In this document: piece after piece, positions 36,860-47,102 of the stretch
Numbering within the stretch: position 1 is the stretch's first letter
Layout of the letters: every line of letters starts with the position of its first letter
Source: Herbiconiux flava
GTDB taxonomy: Bacteria; Actinomycetota; Actinomycetes; Actinomycetales; Microbacteriaceae
Direction of reading: 5' to 3'
DNA: 64,000 nucleotides
Assembly: GCF_013409865.1 (NCBI RefSeq)
Contig: NZ_JACCBM010000001.1
Coordinates: forward strand, 3,776,395 to 3,840,394
Notes under the pieces: generated by a model
Told to the model about the DNA's origin: nothing
The model's input: the letters and a program-made list of their open reading frames with translations, nothing else
Database searches by the model: none
Position numbers and translations under genes: made by a program

Positions 36860-39843
36860 GACGCCGAGGAGCCCGTGCCGGCGGCGGCCTTCGCTGCGGT
36901 GGTCTTCGCGGCGGTGGTCTTGGCCGCCGTGGTCTTCGCGGCGGTGGTCTTGGCCGCCGTGGTCTTGGCCGCCGTGGTCTTCGCGGTCGCGGCCTTGGCA
37001 GTCGTCGTCTTGGTGGCGGTCGACTTGGCGGCCGTCGACTTGACTGCCGTGGTCTTGGCCGGGGCCTTCTTGACCGCGGGCTTCTTCGCGGCGGGCTTCT
37101 TGGCCGCGGCCGCCTTGCTCCGCGGGGCCGCCGGGCCCTTGGCGCGCTTGTCGGCGAGCAGCTGCACCGCGCGCTCGAAGTCGATCTCCTCGACGGTCTC
37201 GCCGCGCGGGATCGTGGCGTTCGTCGTGCCGTCGGTGACGTACGGGCCGAAGCGGCCGTCCTTCACGCGGATCGGCTTGCCGCTCTCGGGGTCGGCGTCG
37301 AACTCCTTCAGCGCCGACGAGGCCCGGCGGGCTCCGTACTTCGGCTGAGCGAAGAGCTCGAGCGCACCCGGCAGGTCGATCTCGAAGATCAGGTCTTCGC
37401 TCTCGAGCGAGCGGGTGTCGGTGCCCTTCTTCAGGTAGGGCCCGAACTTGCCGCCCTGCGCGGTGATCGGCTCGCCCGACTCGGGGTCGTCGCCGACCGT
37501 GCGGGGCAGGTCGAGCAGTCGCAGCGCGGTGTCGAGGTCGATGGTCGCGAGATCCATCGACTTGAACAGCGAGGCGGTGCGTGGCTTGGCGGCGGCGGCC
37601 TTCTTGGCCGGAGCCTTCTTCGCCGGGGCCTTGGCGGCCGGGGAGGCGGTGGCGGGAGCATCCGTCGTCGAGGCGGCCACCGCATCCGGAGCCGACTCGG
37701 GGTCGAGCTCGGTCACATAAGGGCCGAAGCGGCCGTCTTTCGCGACGACCTGCTTGCCGTTCTCGGGGTTGATGCCGATGACGCGGTCGGTGACCACGGG
37801 GGCGTCGACGAGCTCGCGGGCCTTCTCGGGCGTGAGCTCGTCGGGCGCGAGCTCCGGCGGCAGGTTGACCCGGCGGGGCGGCGCCTCGACGTCGCCCGAG
37901 GGGTCGAGCACCTCGAGGTAGGGGCCGTACTTGCCGATGCGCAGCGTGATGTCATCGGTGATGGTCACCGAGTTCACCGCGCGGGCGTCGATCTCGCCGA
38001 GGTTGTCGATGACGCTGCGGAGCCCGGGGTGGCCCTCGCTGCCGAAGTAGAAGCTCTTCAGCCAGTCGACCCGGTCCTCCTCGCCGTCGGCGATCTTGTC
38101 GAGGTCGGCCTCGAGCGCGGCGGTGAAGTCGTAGTTCACGAGCTCGGCGAAGAAGTCCTCGAGCAGGCGCACGACCGAGAAGGCCGTCCAGCTCGGAACG
38201 AGGGCCTGGCCGCGGGGCGTGACGTAGCCGCGGTCGACGATGGTCGAGATGATCGACGCGTAGGTGGAGGGCCGGCCGATGCCCAGCTCGTCGAGGGCCT
38301 TCACGAGGCTGGCCTCGGTGTAGCGCGGCGGCGGCGTGGTGTCGTGGCCGGCGGCGTCGAGGGCGACGGCGGCGAGCGCCTGCCCCTCCTTCAGCACGGG
38401 GAGCTTCGCCTCCGTGGGCTCGGCGGCGGCGTTGCGCTCCTCGTCGCGGCCCTCTTCGTAGGCGTGCAGGAAGCCGCGGAACGTGATGACCGTTCCGGAG
38501 GCCGAGAACTCGGCGGTGGTGGTGCCGCCCAGCTCGGCGACCTCGACGGGGCCGGCCGTGATGGTGACGGAGGCCGTGGAGCCCTTGGCGTCGGCCATCT
38601 GCGACGCGACCGTGCGCTTCCAGATCAGCTCGTACAGGCGGAAGTCGTTGCCGCGGAGCGTGCCCGAGAGCTCGGACGGCGTCTTGAAGACCTCGCCGGC
38701 GGGGCGGATGGCCTCGTGGGCCTCCTGTGCGTTCTTGCCCTTGCCGCTGTACAGGCGCGGCTTGTCGGGGATGGTGTCGGCGCCGTAGAGCTTGGTCGCC
38801 TGGTTGCGCGCCGCGTTGATGGCCTGCTGCGAGAGCGACGGCGAGTCGGTTCGCATATAGGTGATGTAGCCGTTCTCGTAGAGCGACTGCGCGACGCTCA
38901 TGGTCTGCCGGGCCGAGAAGCGGAGCTTGCGCGCCGCCTCCTGCTGCAGGGTCGAGGTGGTGAACGGGGCCGCGGGGCGGCGGGTGTACGGCTTGCTCTC
39001 GAGTGCGCTGACGCGGATGTCGACGCCGTCGGCCTGCAGGGCGTCCTTCAGGGCGGTGGCGGCGGCCTCGCCGAGCGGCACGGCCTTGCCCTTGAGCGTG
39101 CCGGACTCGTCGTAGTCGCGGCCGGAGGCGACGCGGTCGCCGTTCAGCCGCACCAGGCGGGCGTCGAAGGTGTCTTTCTCCGGGGCGCTCTTCGCGGTCT
39201 CGCCGGGGGCGAGGGTGGCCGTCAGATCCCAGTAGTTGGCGCTGGTGAAGGCGAGGCGCTCACGCTCGCGGTCGACGACCAGGCGGGTGGCGGCGGACTG
39301 CACGCGGCCGGCGGACAGGCCGGGGCCGACCTTGCGCCAGAGCACGGGGCTGACCTCGTAGCCGTAGAGACGGTCGAGGATGCGGCGGGTCTCCTGCGCG
39401 TCGACGAGCGCGTCGTCGATCTGGCGGGTGTTGTCGCGGGCGGCCTCGATGGCCTCGCGGGTGATCTCGTGGAAGACCATGCGCTTGACCGGCACCTTGG
39501 GCTTCAGCACCTGCAGCAGGTGCCAGGCGATGGCCTCGCCCTCGCGGTCTTCATCAGTGGCGAGGTAGAGCTCGTCGGCCGAGGCGAGTGCCTTCTTCAG
39601 CTCGGCGACGGTCTTCTTCTTGGCATCGGAGACGACGTAGTAGGGCTCGAAGCCGTTCTCGACGTCGACGGAGAACTTGCCGAGCGAGCCCTTCTTCAGC
39701 TCGGGCGGGAGGTTCTTCGGTTCGACCAGGTCGCGGATGTGACCGACCGAGGCAAGCACATCGAAGCCGTCGCCGAGGTACTGGGCGATCGACTTCACCT
39801 TCGTCGGGGACTCGACGATGACGAGCTTTCTCGGGCTGGGCAA
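36856..39843 (-). CDS. topA: DNA topoisomerase I
   Basis: A 995-residue type IA topoisomerase that relaxes negative supercoils. The toprim domain starts VIVESPTKVKSIAQYL and continues with the acidic DEDREGEAIAW; the active Tyr329 lies in YITYMRTDSPSLS. No Zn-finger cysteines follow; instead the C-terminus has repeated Topo_C_Rpt domains (motif GKFGPYL/GRFGPYVT), then a Lys/Ala/Thr tail of about 90 residues with tandem TTAAK units, as in other actinobacterial TopA. TTG start with AAGGAG 6 nt upstream. Confidence 0.96.
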   Translation of the reverse strand: MPSPRKLVIVESPTKVKSIAQYLGDGFDVLASVGHIRDLVEPKNLPPELKKGSLGKFSVDVENGFEPYYVVSDAKKKTVAELKKALASADELYLATDEDREGEAIAWHLLQVLKPKVPVKRMVFHEITREAIEAARDNTRQIDDALVDAQETRRILDRLYGYEVSPVLWRKVGPGLSAGRVQSAATRLVVDRERERLAFTSANYWDLTATLAPGETAKSAPEKDTFDARLVRLNGDRVASGRDYDESGTLKGKAVPLGEAAATALKDALQADGVDIRVSALESKPYTRRPAAPFTTSTLQQEAARKLRFSARQTMSVAQSLYENGYITYMRTDSPSLSQQAINAARNQATKLYGADTIPDKPRLYSGKGKNAQEAHEAIRPAGEVFKTPSELSGTLRGNDFRLYELIWKRTVASQMADAKGSTASVTITAGPVEVAELGGTTTAEFSASGTVITFRGFLHAYEEGRDEERNAAAEPTEAKLPVLKEGQALAAVALDAAGHDTTPPPRYTEASLVKALDELGIGRPSTYASIISTIVDRGYVTPRGQALVPSWTAFSVVRLLEDFFAELVNYDFTAALEADLDKIADGEEDRVDWLKSFYFGSEGHPGLRSVIDNLGEIDARAVNSVTITDDITLRIGKYGPYLEVLDPSGDVEAPPRRVNLPPELAPDELTPEKARELVDAPVVTDRVIGINPENGKQVVAKDGRFGPYVTELDPESAPDAVAASTTDAPATASPAAKAPAKKAPAKKAAAAKPRTASLFKSMDLATIDLDTALRLLDLPRTVGDDPESGEPITAQGGKFGPYLKKGTDTRSLESEDLIFEIDLPGALELFAQPKYGARRASSALKEFDADPESGKPIRVKDGRFGPYVTDGTTNATIPRGETVEEIDFERAVQLLADKRAKGPAAPRSKAAAAKKPAAKKPAVKKAPAKTTAVKSTAAKSTATKTTTAKAATAKTTAAKTTAAKTTAAKTTAAKTTAAKTTAAKAAAGTGSSAS
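36889..36978. repeat. 15-bp tandem repeats coding the TTAAK tail of TopA
   Basis: Six in-frame 15-bp units code for TTAAK. Neighbouring units alternate synonymous codons, giving a 30-bp higher-order pattern. Copy number can change without frameshift. Confidence 0.8.
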
Positions 39844-39876
39844 GGTTTCTCCTTATATATGCGATCTGTCAGGCAC

Positions 39877-39898
39877 ACCATACACACCCGGAACCGGG
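39877..39898 (-). promoter_or_regulatory. Putative topA promoter with palindrome
   Basis: TATGGT (minus, 39877-39882, preceded by TG as an extended -10) is 34 nt before the TTG start. The perfect 12-bp palindrome CCCGGAACCGGG (39887-39898) lies in the spacer upstream and could bind a regulator. The leader also contains AT-rich TATATAAGG. Confidence 0.4.
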
Positions 39899-40046
39899 AG
39901 GTGCCTAATCGTGCGGTCGCCGTTGCGGAAACGTCGGTGGGTGCGCGCTGATTCCCTTCTGAGCGGATGTTCGACGGGCGTTGCGCGGGCCCGCGCGGGG
40001 TGGACAATGGTTCTCGACCACTTCAATGAGGAAAGGGCATCGCATC

Positions 40047-40283
40047 ATGTCGCCTGTCGACAAAGGCAGTTACACCGCCAAGTTCACCGACGGACCGCTG
40101 GAGGGCAAGACCATCCGCACCGACTTCACGGATGCGGGTGAGCCGCACGCGCGGCTGAGCATCCCCGCCGCCACCCGCAGCAAGACCTACCTGTACCGCC
40201 GGGCCTCGGGCCTCGAGTACGCCGACTCGGAGCGACCGAGCGCCGTCGACTACCGGTACGTGGAGGCGGTCGTCTCCTCCTGA
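40047..40283 (+). CDS. Small conserved-looking protein, 78 aa
   Basis: The start ATG 40047 follows GAGGAAAGGG. The product is soluble, with no helix or signal, and has a compact mixed sequence: SYTAKFTDGPLEGKTIRTDF, then TKTYLYRR-like TRSKTYLYRR and SAVDYRYVEAV. Codon use is normal for the window, and the ribosome site supports a real gene. I do not recognise a family. It sits between topA (divergent) and the Flp locus (convergent). Confidence 0.7.
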   Translation: MSPVDKGSYTAKFTDGPLEGKTIRTDFTDAGEPHARLSIPAATRSKTYLYRRASGLEYADSERPSAVDYRYVEAVVSS

Positions 40284-40329
40284 GCCGCCCCCGGCCTCGC
40301 ACGGTTCACGATCTCGGGTTCTCGCGAGC

Positions 40330-40785
40330 TCATGCGTCTGCTCGGGGCGGCGGACCGGCCCGGGCCGACGCGCTGATCGGGAAGGCGAGGACCGTGGTGG
40401 CGACCGTCACCTCCGCCACTCCCCCCGCACCCACCACGCAGTCGGTCAGCTCCAGAGCCAGGGCGGCGGCCACCGCTGCGGCGGCGCTGCACGGATCGCC
40501 GCCCACTCGCCCCGACGCCGTGTCGGCTGCGGCGAGCGCAGCGGCATCCGCAGCACCGAGCAGCACCTGACGTGCGGCAAGTGCGGTGCCGAACGGCGCG
40601 AACGCCACCACGGCGGCCGCCAGAGCGGCCACGACCGCCAGCCCGACGACCGATCCTCCGCCGTTCTCACCCCTGGCGCACGCCAGCGGCTCGCCGATCA
40701 GACGCAGTCGACGGCTTCCGGATGCTCGCCGCACCGGCCGAGCGACCAGCACGTCGCTCGCGCCCGCCTTCACCCTCCCCGTCAC
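40330..40785 (-). CDS. TadE-like pseudopilin (Rv3654c type)
   Basis: A 151-residue protein with one helix (SVVGLAVVAALAAAVVAFA, about residues 38-57) after a basic N-terminus, then an extracytoplasmic domain with two cysteines. It matches the Rv3654c/TIGR03816 class found at the end of actinobacterial Flp loci. The prepilin-like segment lacks the usual Glu at +5. The GTG start overlaps the TadE stop (GTGA). Probably a minor pilin or assembly factor. Confidence 0.75.
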   Translation of the reverse strand: MTGRVKAGASDVLVARPVRRASGSRRLRLIGEPLACARGENGGGSVVGLAVVAALAAAVVAFAPFGTALAARQVLLGAADAAALAAADTASGRVGGDPCSAAAAVAAALALELTDCVVGAGGVAEVTVATTVLAFPISASARAGPPPRADA

Positions 40786-41243
40786 GGGGCCGGGGCCCGG
40801 GTGTCGTCGAGGGCGCAGCCGGTCCCGTCGAACGAGAAGGCCGGACCGGCACCCGCTGACACCGTCGCCGACACGGTGACGCACACCACTGGCCCGGTGC
40901 GGTTCACCGCCATCGTTGCCCCGGGCTGGGCAGCCGCCACCCGGGCGTCGGCACTCTCGCCCCGGCCGATCAGCCGCGCGGCGTCGGCAGCCGCATCCGT
41001 CAGCCGCACCTGCACCGTGCCCAGCTGCACGAGCCCGAGTCCGGTGAGCAGCACGATGGCGGCGGCCGGCAGGACCATCGCGAACTCCGCCGTCACCGAC
41101 CCGGTCTCGCCCCGCAGCACCTGTCCCAGCCGCCTTCGGCGCTGCCTGCTCGGGCTGCGGTGGCCTCGGCTCGGGCTGCGGTTGCCTCTGCTCGTGCCGC
41201 GGCCTCGCCCGCTGCACGGGTCAGCCCGCCGTGGTGAGTGCAC
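40782..41243 (-). CDS. TadE-family minor pilin
   Basis: A 153-residue protein, basic for its first 45 residues, then a TadE domain. The sequence ETGSVTAEFAMVLPA has Gly, then Glu at +5 and Phe at +6, the class III prepilin cleavage pattern, followed by a helix and a beta-rich exported domain with two cysteines. It overlaps the upstream DUF4244 gene by 23 nt. The true start may be further inside the basic stretch. Probably a tip or minor pilin of a Flp-type fibre. Confidence 0.8.
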   Translation of the reverse strand: MHSPRRADPCSGRGRGTSRGNRSPSRGHRSPSRQRRRRLGQVLRGETGSVTAEFAMVLPAAAIVLLTGLGLVQLGTVQVRLTDAAADAARLIGRGESADARVAAAQPGATMAVNRTGPVVCVTVSATVSAGAGPAFSFDGTGCALDDTRAPAP

Positions 41244-41514
41244 GGTGCACCAGATCGGTCAGCATGCTCTTCACCTCGTCACCGCGCAGGATGACGAGCA
41301 GCAATCCCGCGAACCCGACCGCCGCCAGCAGGATGACCGCGTACTCCGCGGTCGCGGCCCCGCTCTCGTCCGCGACGGCCACCCGCAGCCGCCGCACCCA
41401 CCCCGGCCGCAGGCGGCCTCGCCGCTCGTCGGGCCGGCCTCCGGCCGCGCCCTGATCCAGCGCATCGATGGCGGCGCACAAAGCGCAGTCGGTCTCAGAT
41501 CTCGTGGTTGTCAT
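41221..41514 (-). CDS. DUF4244 Flp-type prepilin
   Basis: A 97-residue protein: basic N-terminal half, then SGAATAEYAVILLAAVGF, a perfect class III prepilin site (Gly, Glu+5, Tyr+6) with its hydrophobic helix, and a short C-terminus. The ATG 41514 has GAAAGGA 7 nt upstream. This is the best candidate for the main pilin subunit. No prepilin peptidase is in the window, so one must be encoded elsewhere. Confidence 0.82.
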   Translation of the reverse strand: MTTTRSETDCALCAAIDALDQGAAGGRPDERRGRLRPGWVRRLRVAVADESGAATAEYAVILLAAVGFAGLLLVILRGDEVKSMLTDLVHRALTTAG

Positions 41515-41652
41515 GGTGTGTCCTTTCGTTCTGCCGTGGTGGATGGTCGTGGTGCGGCGGCTGATGGCCGCGGCGCTGTGGTGAGTGGGTGAGCACGGCG
41601 ACTGGAGCAACGGCTCCCCGCGCTGATCGGCGTCGTTACCGGGCGGAGGGGC

Positions 41653-42738
41653 TCAGAGGAGTGCGGGAGGGAGGGCCGCTAGCAGGAGTGGGGCCACGGC
41701 CAGGAGGAGGAAGGAGGGGAGGACGCAGGTTCCGAGGGGGAGCATCAGCCAGACGCCGAGTTCGGCCGTGCGGCGCTGGGTGTGCGCTACGGCTTCTCGG
41801 CGGAGTCGGAGGGCCTCCGAGCGGAGGAGCTGCGCCGGGGGTGCTCCGGAGCGCTCCGCCAGGGCGAGCACCTCCGCGAGGACGGTGAGCTGGCCGGACG
41901 CTGGTGAGAGCGCCGCCGGCGCGAGGCGCTCGATCGTGGTGGCCGCGAGGGCCCGGGCAGCGGGGAGGGAGCCGCCGCCCGCGACTGCGACGGCGGTGAG
42001 ATCGAGGAGGAGCCCCGGGGCACGGTCGGCGGGCGCCGCCCGTCGGACCAGGTGACGGCTCCAGAGGGCTCCGACGCCGGTCAGGGCGACCCCGGCGGCG
42101 AGGCAGGTGAGGCCGGCCGGGGATCCGAGGAGCACCGGGGCGGTGTCCAGGCCGAGGAGAGAGGCGCCGGCGACGGAGATCACCGGCAGGACCAGCACCA
42201 GCCGCGTCGTGGCGACGGGCGAGGCGAGCGCGGCGGAGGTGTCGCGTTCCGCTTGGGCGAGACCGCGGAGAGTGGCGGCGATGTCGTCGAGGCAGCGCGC
42301 GAGCGGGGCGCCGGCTGCGGTCGCGACCGACCATGCGGCGGCGAGAACCTGCCACGACTCCTCGGCCGCACGTGTGCGGCTCCCGCCGCCCGAGACGCGA
42401 GACGCCCCCCGTGCCGCGCCTGTCGCCGACGCGGCCACCGCGATGGCACCGGGCACCTCCGCGCCTCCGTCGAGACGGCTCACGACCGCCGCGACCCGCG
42501 GGTGCGGATCGACCTCGGCGAGGTACCGCCAGGCCTGGCCCGGCGCGACGCCCGCGCCGATCAGCGCCGCCAGACGCTCGACCACGGTCGCGATGCGGTC
42601 GGCCTCCGGCGACCGTGCACGACCACGGTCACCCCCGCCACGAGTGGCCGGCGGTGGAATCGAGGCTCGGCCCGTCGAGGACCGCCCTCCGTCACGGCCG
42701 CGCCCGGCAGGACCGGGGACAGGAGCTGAGGGGGTCAT
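41653..42738 (-). CDS. Type II secretion F-domain protein (TadB/TadC-like)
   Basis: A 361-residue inner-membrane platform protein for the Flp pilus. A soluble F domain with WQVLAAAWSVATAAGAPLARCL is followed by helices (LVLVLPVISVAGASLLGL and others) and a second helical unit with LLLDLTAVAVAGGGSLPAARAL, suggesting TadB- and TadC-like halves in one chain. M. tuberculosis has two genes (Rv3658c, Rv3657c) here. The N-terminal 40 residues are low-complexity. The ATG overlaps the tadA stop (ATGA). Confidence 0.82.
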   Translation of the reverse strand: MTPSAPVPGPAGRGRDGGRSSTGRASIPPPATRGGGDRGRARSPEADRIATVVERLAALIGAGVAPGQAWRYLAEVDPHPRVAAVVSRLDGGAEVPGAIAVAASATGAARGASRVSGGGSRTRAAEESWQVLAAAWSVATAAGAPLARCLDDIAATLRGLAQAERDTSAALASPVATTRLVLVLPVISVAGASLLGLDTAPVLLGSPAGLTCLAAGVALTGVGALWSRHLVRRAAPADRAPGLLLDLTAVAVAGGGSLPAARALAATTIERLAPAALSPASGQLTVLAEVLALAERSGAPPAQLLRSEALRLRREAVAHTQRRTAELGVWLMLPLGTCVLPSFLLLAVAPLLLAALPPALL

Positions 42739-43874
42739 GGGGTGCGGGGACGGGTAGTGGATGCCGCGGTGGTCGGGCCGGCGGAGGACGGGCCCGCGGC
42801 ATCCTGGCCAGCCGCGGGCGGGCCGGCGGCATCCTGGCCGGTGGCGGGCGAGCGGGACGCGGATGCGCCAGCGGTGGACGCGCCAGTGACGGACGTGCCG
42901 GGGATGGGGACGGGGAGGATCGTGAGATGGCCAGCGGGGGTGAGGGCGAAGCGGCCGAAGCCGTCGAGGGTGCGGCCGGAGGGGGTGCGACGGAGGTGGC
43001 AGACAAGGCCGATGGCGCTGACCGTCTGGCGCGCGATGGCGGGGGCGTCGAGGGCGGCCAGAGCCCCCAGTGCCTCGAGGCGGGCGGGGACGTCGACGAT
43101 GGCGTTCGCATGCAGGGTGCCGGCGCCGCCGTCGTGGCCGGTGTTCAAGGCGGCGAGCAGTTCCCGGATCTCCGCTCCGCGGCACTCGCCCAGCACGAGA
43201 CGGTCGGGGCGCATGCGGAGCGCCTGACGCACGAGCTCGGCCAGGCCGATTCCGCCGGCGCCCTCGAGGTTCGGCTGGCGCGCCTCGAGCGAGACGACGT
43301 GCGGATGCTCGACCCGCAGTTCGGCGACGTCCTCGATCACCACCAGCCGGTCGGTGGGGTCGGCCGAGGCGAGCAGGGCGGCCAGGAGGGTGGTCTTGCC
43401 GCTGCCGCCGGCGCCCGTGACGAGGACGTTGACCCGGTCGCGGACGGCCTGCTCGACGAAGGCGCGGCGCGCGAGACCAGCGGGCCCGGCACCGAAGAGG
43501 CCGCGGCGGGCCAGGGTGTCGAGGTCGGGACGGGTGGTGCCGGGCACGCGCACGGAGATCGCGGTTCCGCCCGTCGCTATGGGCGGCAGGACGACGTGCA
43601 CCCGCACGCCCTCCACCTCCACGTCGACGCAGGGAGTGGCCTCGTCGAGGTGTCGTCCGCCGCGGCTGACGAGCCTGACCGCGAACGCGCGGAGGGCGTC
43701 TTCACCCGGGCAGGTCCAGTTCGGGTCGCGCTCCGCTCCGCCGCCGCGATCGACCCAGAGTTCGCGGTGGCCGTTGACGAAGAGGTCGGTGACGGCGGGG
43801 TCGACGAGGTACGGGGCGAGGGGGCCGAAGATCTCGTCGGAGCGGTGGAGCCGGGCGAGGGTGGTGGTGGTCAT
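42735..43874 (-). CDS. tadA: TadA-family pilus assembly ATPase
   Basis: A 379-residue secretion/pilus ATPase (GspE/VirB11 type). Walker A GAGGSGKTTLLAALL, Asp box VVIEDVAELRVEHPHVVSLE, Walker B LVLGECRGAEIRELLAAL and His box GHDGGAGTLHANA are intact. The last 60 residues are low-complexity Ala/Pro/Gly/Thr. The ATG 43874 has no Shine-Dalgarno; a -10 at 43881-43886 suggests leaderless expression. It heads a tightly overlapping five-gene Flp cluster. The CpaE/Rv3660c gene and the helicase usual in this region are missing. Confidence 0.9.
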   Translation of the reverse strand: MTTTTLARLHRSDEIFGPLAPYLVDPAVTDLFVNGHRELWVDRGGGAERDPNWTCPGEDALRAFAVRLVSRGGRHLDEATPCVDVEVEGVRVHVVLPPIATGGTAISVRVPGTTRPDLDTLARRGLFGAGPAGLARRAFVEQAVRDRVNVLVTGAGGSGKTTLLAALLASADPTDRLVVIEDVAELRVEHPHVVSLEARQPNLEGAGGIGLAELVRQALRMRPDRLVLGECRGAEIRELLAALNTGHDGGAGTLHANAIVDVPARLEALGALAALDAPAIARQTVSAIGLVCHLRRTPSGRTLDGFGRFALTPAGHLTILPVPIPGTSVTGASTAGASASRSPATGQDAAGPPAAGQDAAGPSSAGPTTAASTTRPRTP

Positions 43875-43880
43875 GGGGTG

Positions 43881-43886
43881 ACCGTA
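43881..43886 (-). promoter_or_regulatory. -10 box for leaderless tadA
   Basis: TACGGT is followed by 6 nt and the ATG at 43874. Confidence 0.5.
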
Positions 43887-43991
43887 CGAGGGCGGGTGGC
43901 CGCGCATCCGCTGGGCAGTGAAGTTGTGCGGTGATGACGGAGAAGAACCGGCTGTGCAGGAGGAGACCGACACCGCAGGCGCGAGGCGGGA

Positions 43992-44132
43992 GAAACGACG
44001 AACGCCCCGGCATTGGGCCAGGGCGTTCGTTAAAAGGAAGGGGCGGCACCCAATGGGGGGAAGGGTGCCGCCGCAGCAACGCTGGATTGGGGGGAATCGC
44101 TAGTGCGCTGCATCCGAACTTGACGTTCGGTA
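43992..44132 (-). ncRNA. 6C small RNA
   Basis: Read on the minus strand, two hairpins each display a run of exactly six C in the loop: GATT-CCCCCC-AATC (44085-44098), and a 10-bp stem GGCGGCACCC/GGGTGCCGCC with CCCCCC in its loop (44042-44072). A terminator follows. This is the defining pattern of the actinobacterial 6C RNA (called B11 in mycobacteria), which also lies beside the Flp locus in M. tuberculosis. The 5' end is set from the promoter candidate and may be shorter. Established hints link the RNA to growth and division control. Confidence 0.85.
43999..44029 (-). terminator. Terminator of the 6C RNA
   Basis: CGAACGCCC and GGGCGTTCG form a perfect 9-bp stem. On the minus strand the stem is followed by TCGTTTCT. 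Confidence 0.75.
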
Positions 44133-44138
44133 ACACCG

Positions 44139-44166
44139 AGTTTACCCACTCGAAACACTTCCACAA
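44139..44166 (-). promoter_or_regulatory. Candidate promoter of the 6C RNA
   Basis: TTGTGG (44161-44166) and TAAACT (44139-44144) are spaced 16 bp on the minus strand. An inverted repeat GGTAAC/TTTACC (44129-44146) overlaps the -10 and could be a regulator site. Confidence 0.5.
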
Positions 44167-44314
44167 ACCACTCCAGCGAATTCTCAGTGACCGTGTCGCG
44201 GGACCGCGCCGAGGGAGGTTGATCGGGCGTCGGAGGGGTGGACTATCGTCGTAGACGGCAGCCGCCCGCGTGACGGCTCGAACCGTTGGCCTTCGCGAAG
44301 GAGCGACACGACAC

Positions 44315-46294
<1,980 letters not shown>

Positions 46295-46304
46295 CGCGAC
46301 GAGC

Positions 46305-46351
46305 GCGGCGGGCGGGCGCGGCGGAGAAACGACTCCGCGTCCACCCGCCGC
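46305..46351. terminator. Long imperfect hairpin between acs and ridA
   Basis: GCGGCGGGCGGG...GGAG pairs with CTCCGCGTCCACCCGCCGC around AAACGA, between convergent stops. Confidence 0.6.
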
Positions 46352-46372
46352 TCGAGCCCGCCGGCGCACCCG

Positions 46373-46843
46373 CTACGCGAATTCGGCGATGAGCTCCACC
46401 TCGACCGGCGAGTCCAGCGGCAGCACGGCGACGCCCACAGCCGAGCGGGCGTGGATGCCCGCGTCGCCGAACACGTCCGCGAGGAACTCCGACGCGCCGT
46501 TGATGACGCCCGGCTGCCCGGTGAACGACGGGTCGGAGGCCACGAAGCCCGTGACCTTGACGATGCGCACGACCCGGTCGAGCGAGCCGATCACGCTCTC
46601 GACGGCGGCCAGGGCGTTCAGCGCCGCGGTCGCGGCGAAGGCCTTGGCGTCGACGGGCGACACGAGCCCCTCGCCCTCGCCGACCTTGCCGATCGCGGGC
46701 AGAGCGCCGCCCACGAACGGCAGCTGACCCGCCGTGAAGACGAGGTTGCCGCTGATCGTGGCGGGGATGTAGGCGCCGGCGGGCGCGGAGACGGTGGGCA
46801 GTTCGACGCCGAGTTCGGCGAGACGCGCAGAGGTCTGGGACAT
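46373..46843 (-). CDS. ridA: RidA-family protein
   Basis: A 156-residue YjgF/YER057c/UK114 protein, probably a deaminase of reactive enamine/imine intermediates or a relative. Landmarks are GNLVFTAGQLPFVGG, AALNALAAVESVIGSLD, VVRIVKVTGFVAS and the C-terminal VELIAEFA. The canonical catalytic Arg of RidA (in the ARxAVGVxxLP motif) is seen as HARSAVGVAVLPLDSPVE. The next-door DUF4177 gene is the same pairing as Rv3678c/Rv3678A in M. tuberculosis. Confidence 0.9.
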   Translation of the reverse strand: MSQTSARLAELGVELPTVSAPAGAYIPATISGNLVFTAGQLPFVGGALPAIGKVGEGEGLVSPVDAKAFAATAALNALAAVESVIGSLDRVVRIVKVTGFVASDPSFTGQPGVINGASEFLADVFGDAGIHARSAVGVAVLPLDSPVEVELIAEFA

Positions 46844-46850
46844 GCGACCC

Positions 46851-46856
46851 ACGCTA
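46851..46856 (-). promoter_or_regulatory. -10 box for leaderless ridA
   Basis: TAGCGT is followed by 7 nt and the ATG at 46843. Confidence 0.5.
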
Positions 46857-46896
46857 GCGGAGGCGGGCCGCCAGGTCCCAGGGATACCGGCCCGGC

Positions 46897-47052
46897 TCAG
46901 CCCTGGACGGGCCGCTTCAGGTATGCCACCAGGCCCCCTTCGGGCCCGGTCACGATCTGCACGAGCTCCCATCCTTCGGAGCCCCAGGTGTTGAGGATGC
47001 CGGTCGTGTTGTGGATCATCAGAGGTGTCGTCACGTATTCCCAGGCGGGCAC
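46897..47052 (-). CDS. DUF4177 small protein (51 aa)
   Basis: A 51-residue actinobacterial protein of the Rv3678A type: PAWEYVTTPLMIHNTTGILN, then WGSEGWELVQIV and VAYLKRP. The GTG at 47052 with GAAAGG 7 nt upstream is chosen over an ATG 27 nt earlier, because it gives the family N-terminus. The function is unknown. It is divergent from ponA, with the two promoters within about 50 bp. Confidence 0.85.
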   Translation of the reverse strand: MPAWEYVTTPLMIHNTTGILNTWGSEGWELVQIVTGPEGGLVAYLKRPVQG

Positions 47053-47089
47053 GGGCGCCCCTTTCTCGGCTTTTCTCATGGTTGTCGCT

Positions 47090-47095
47090 TACCCT
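47090..47095 (+). promoter_or_regulatory. -10 box for leaderless ponA
   Basis: TACCCT is followed by 7 nt and the ATG at 47103. Confidence 0.5.
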
Positions 47096-47102
47096 GGATT
47101 CT

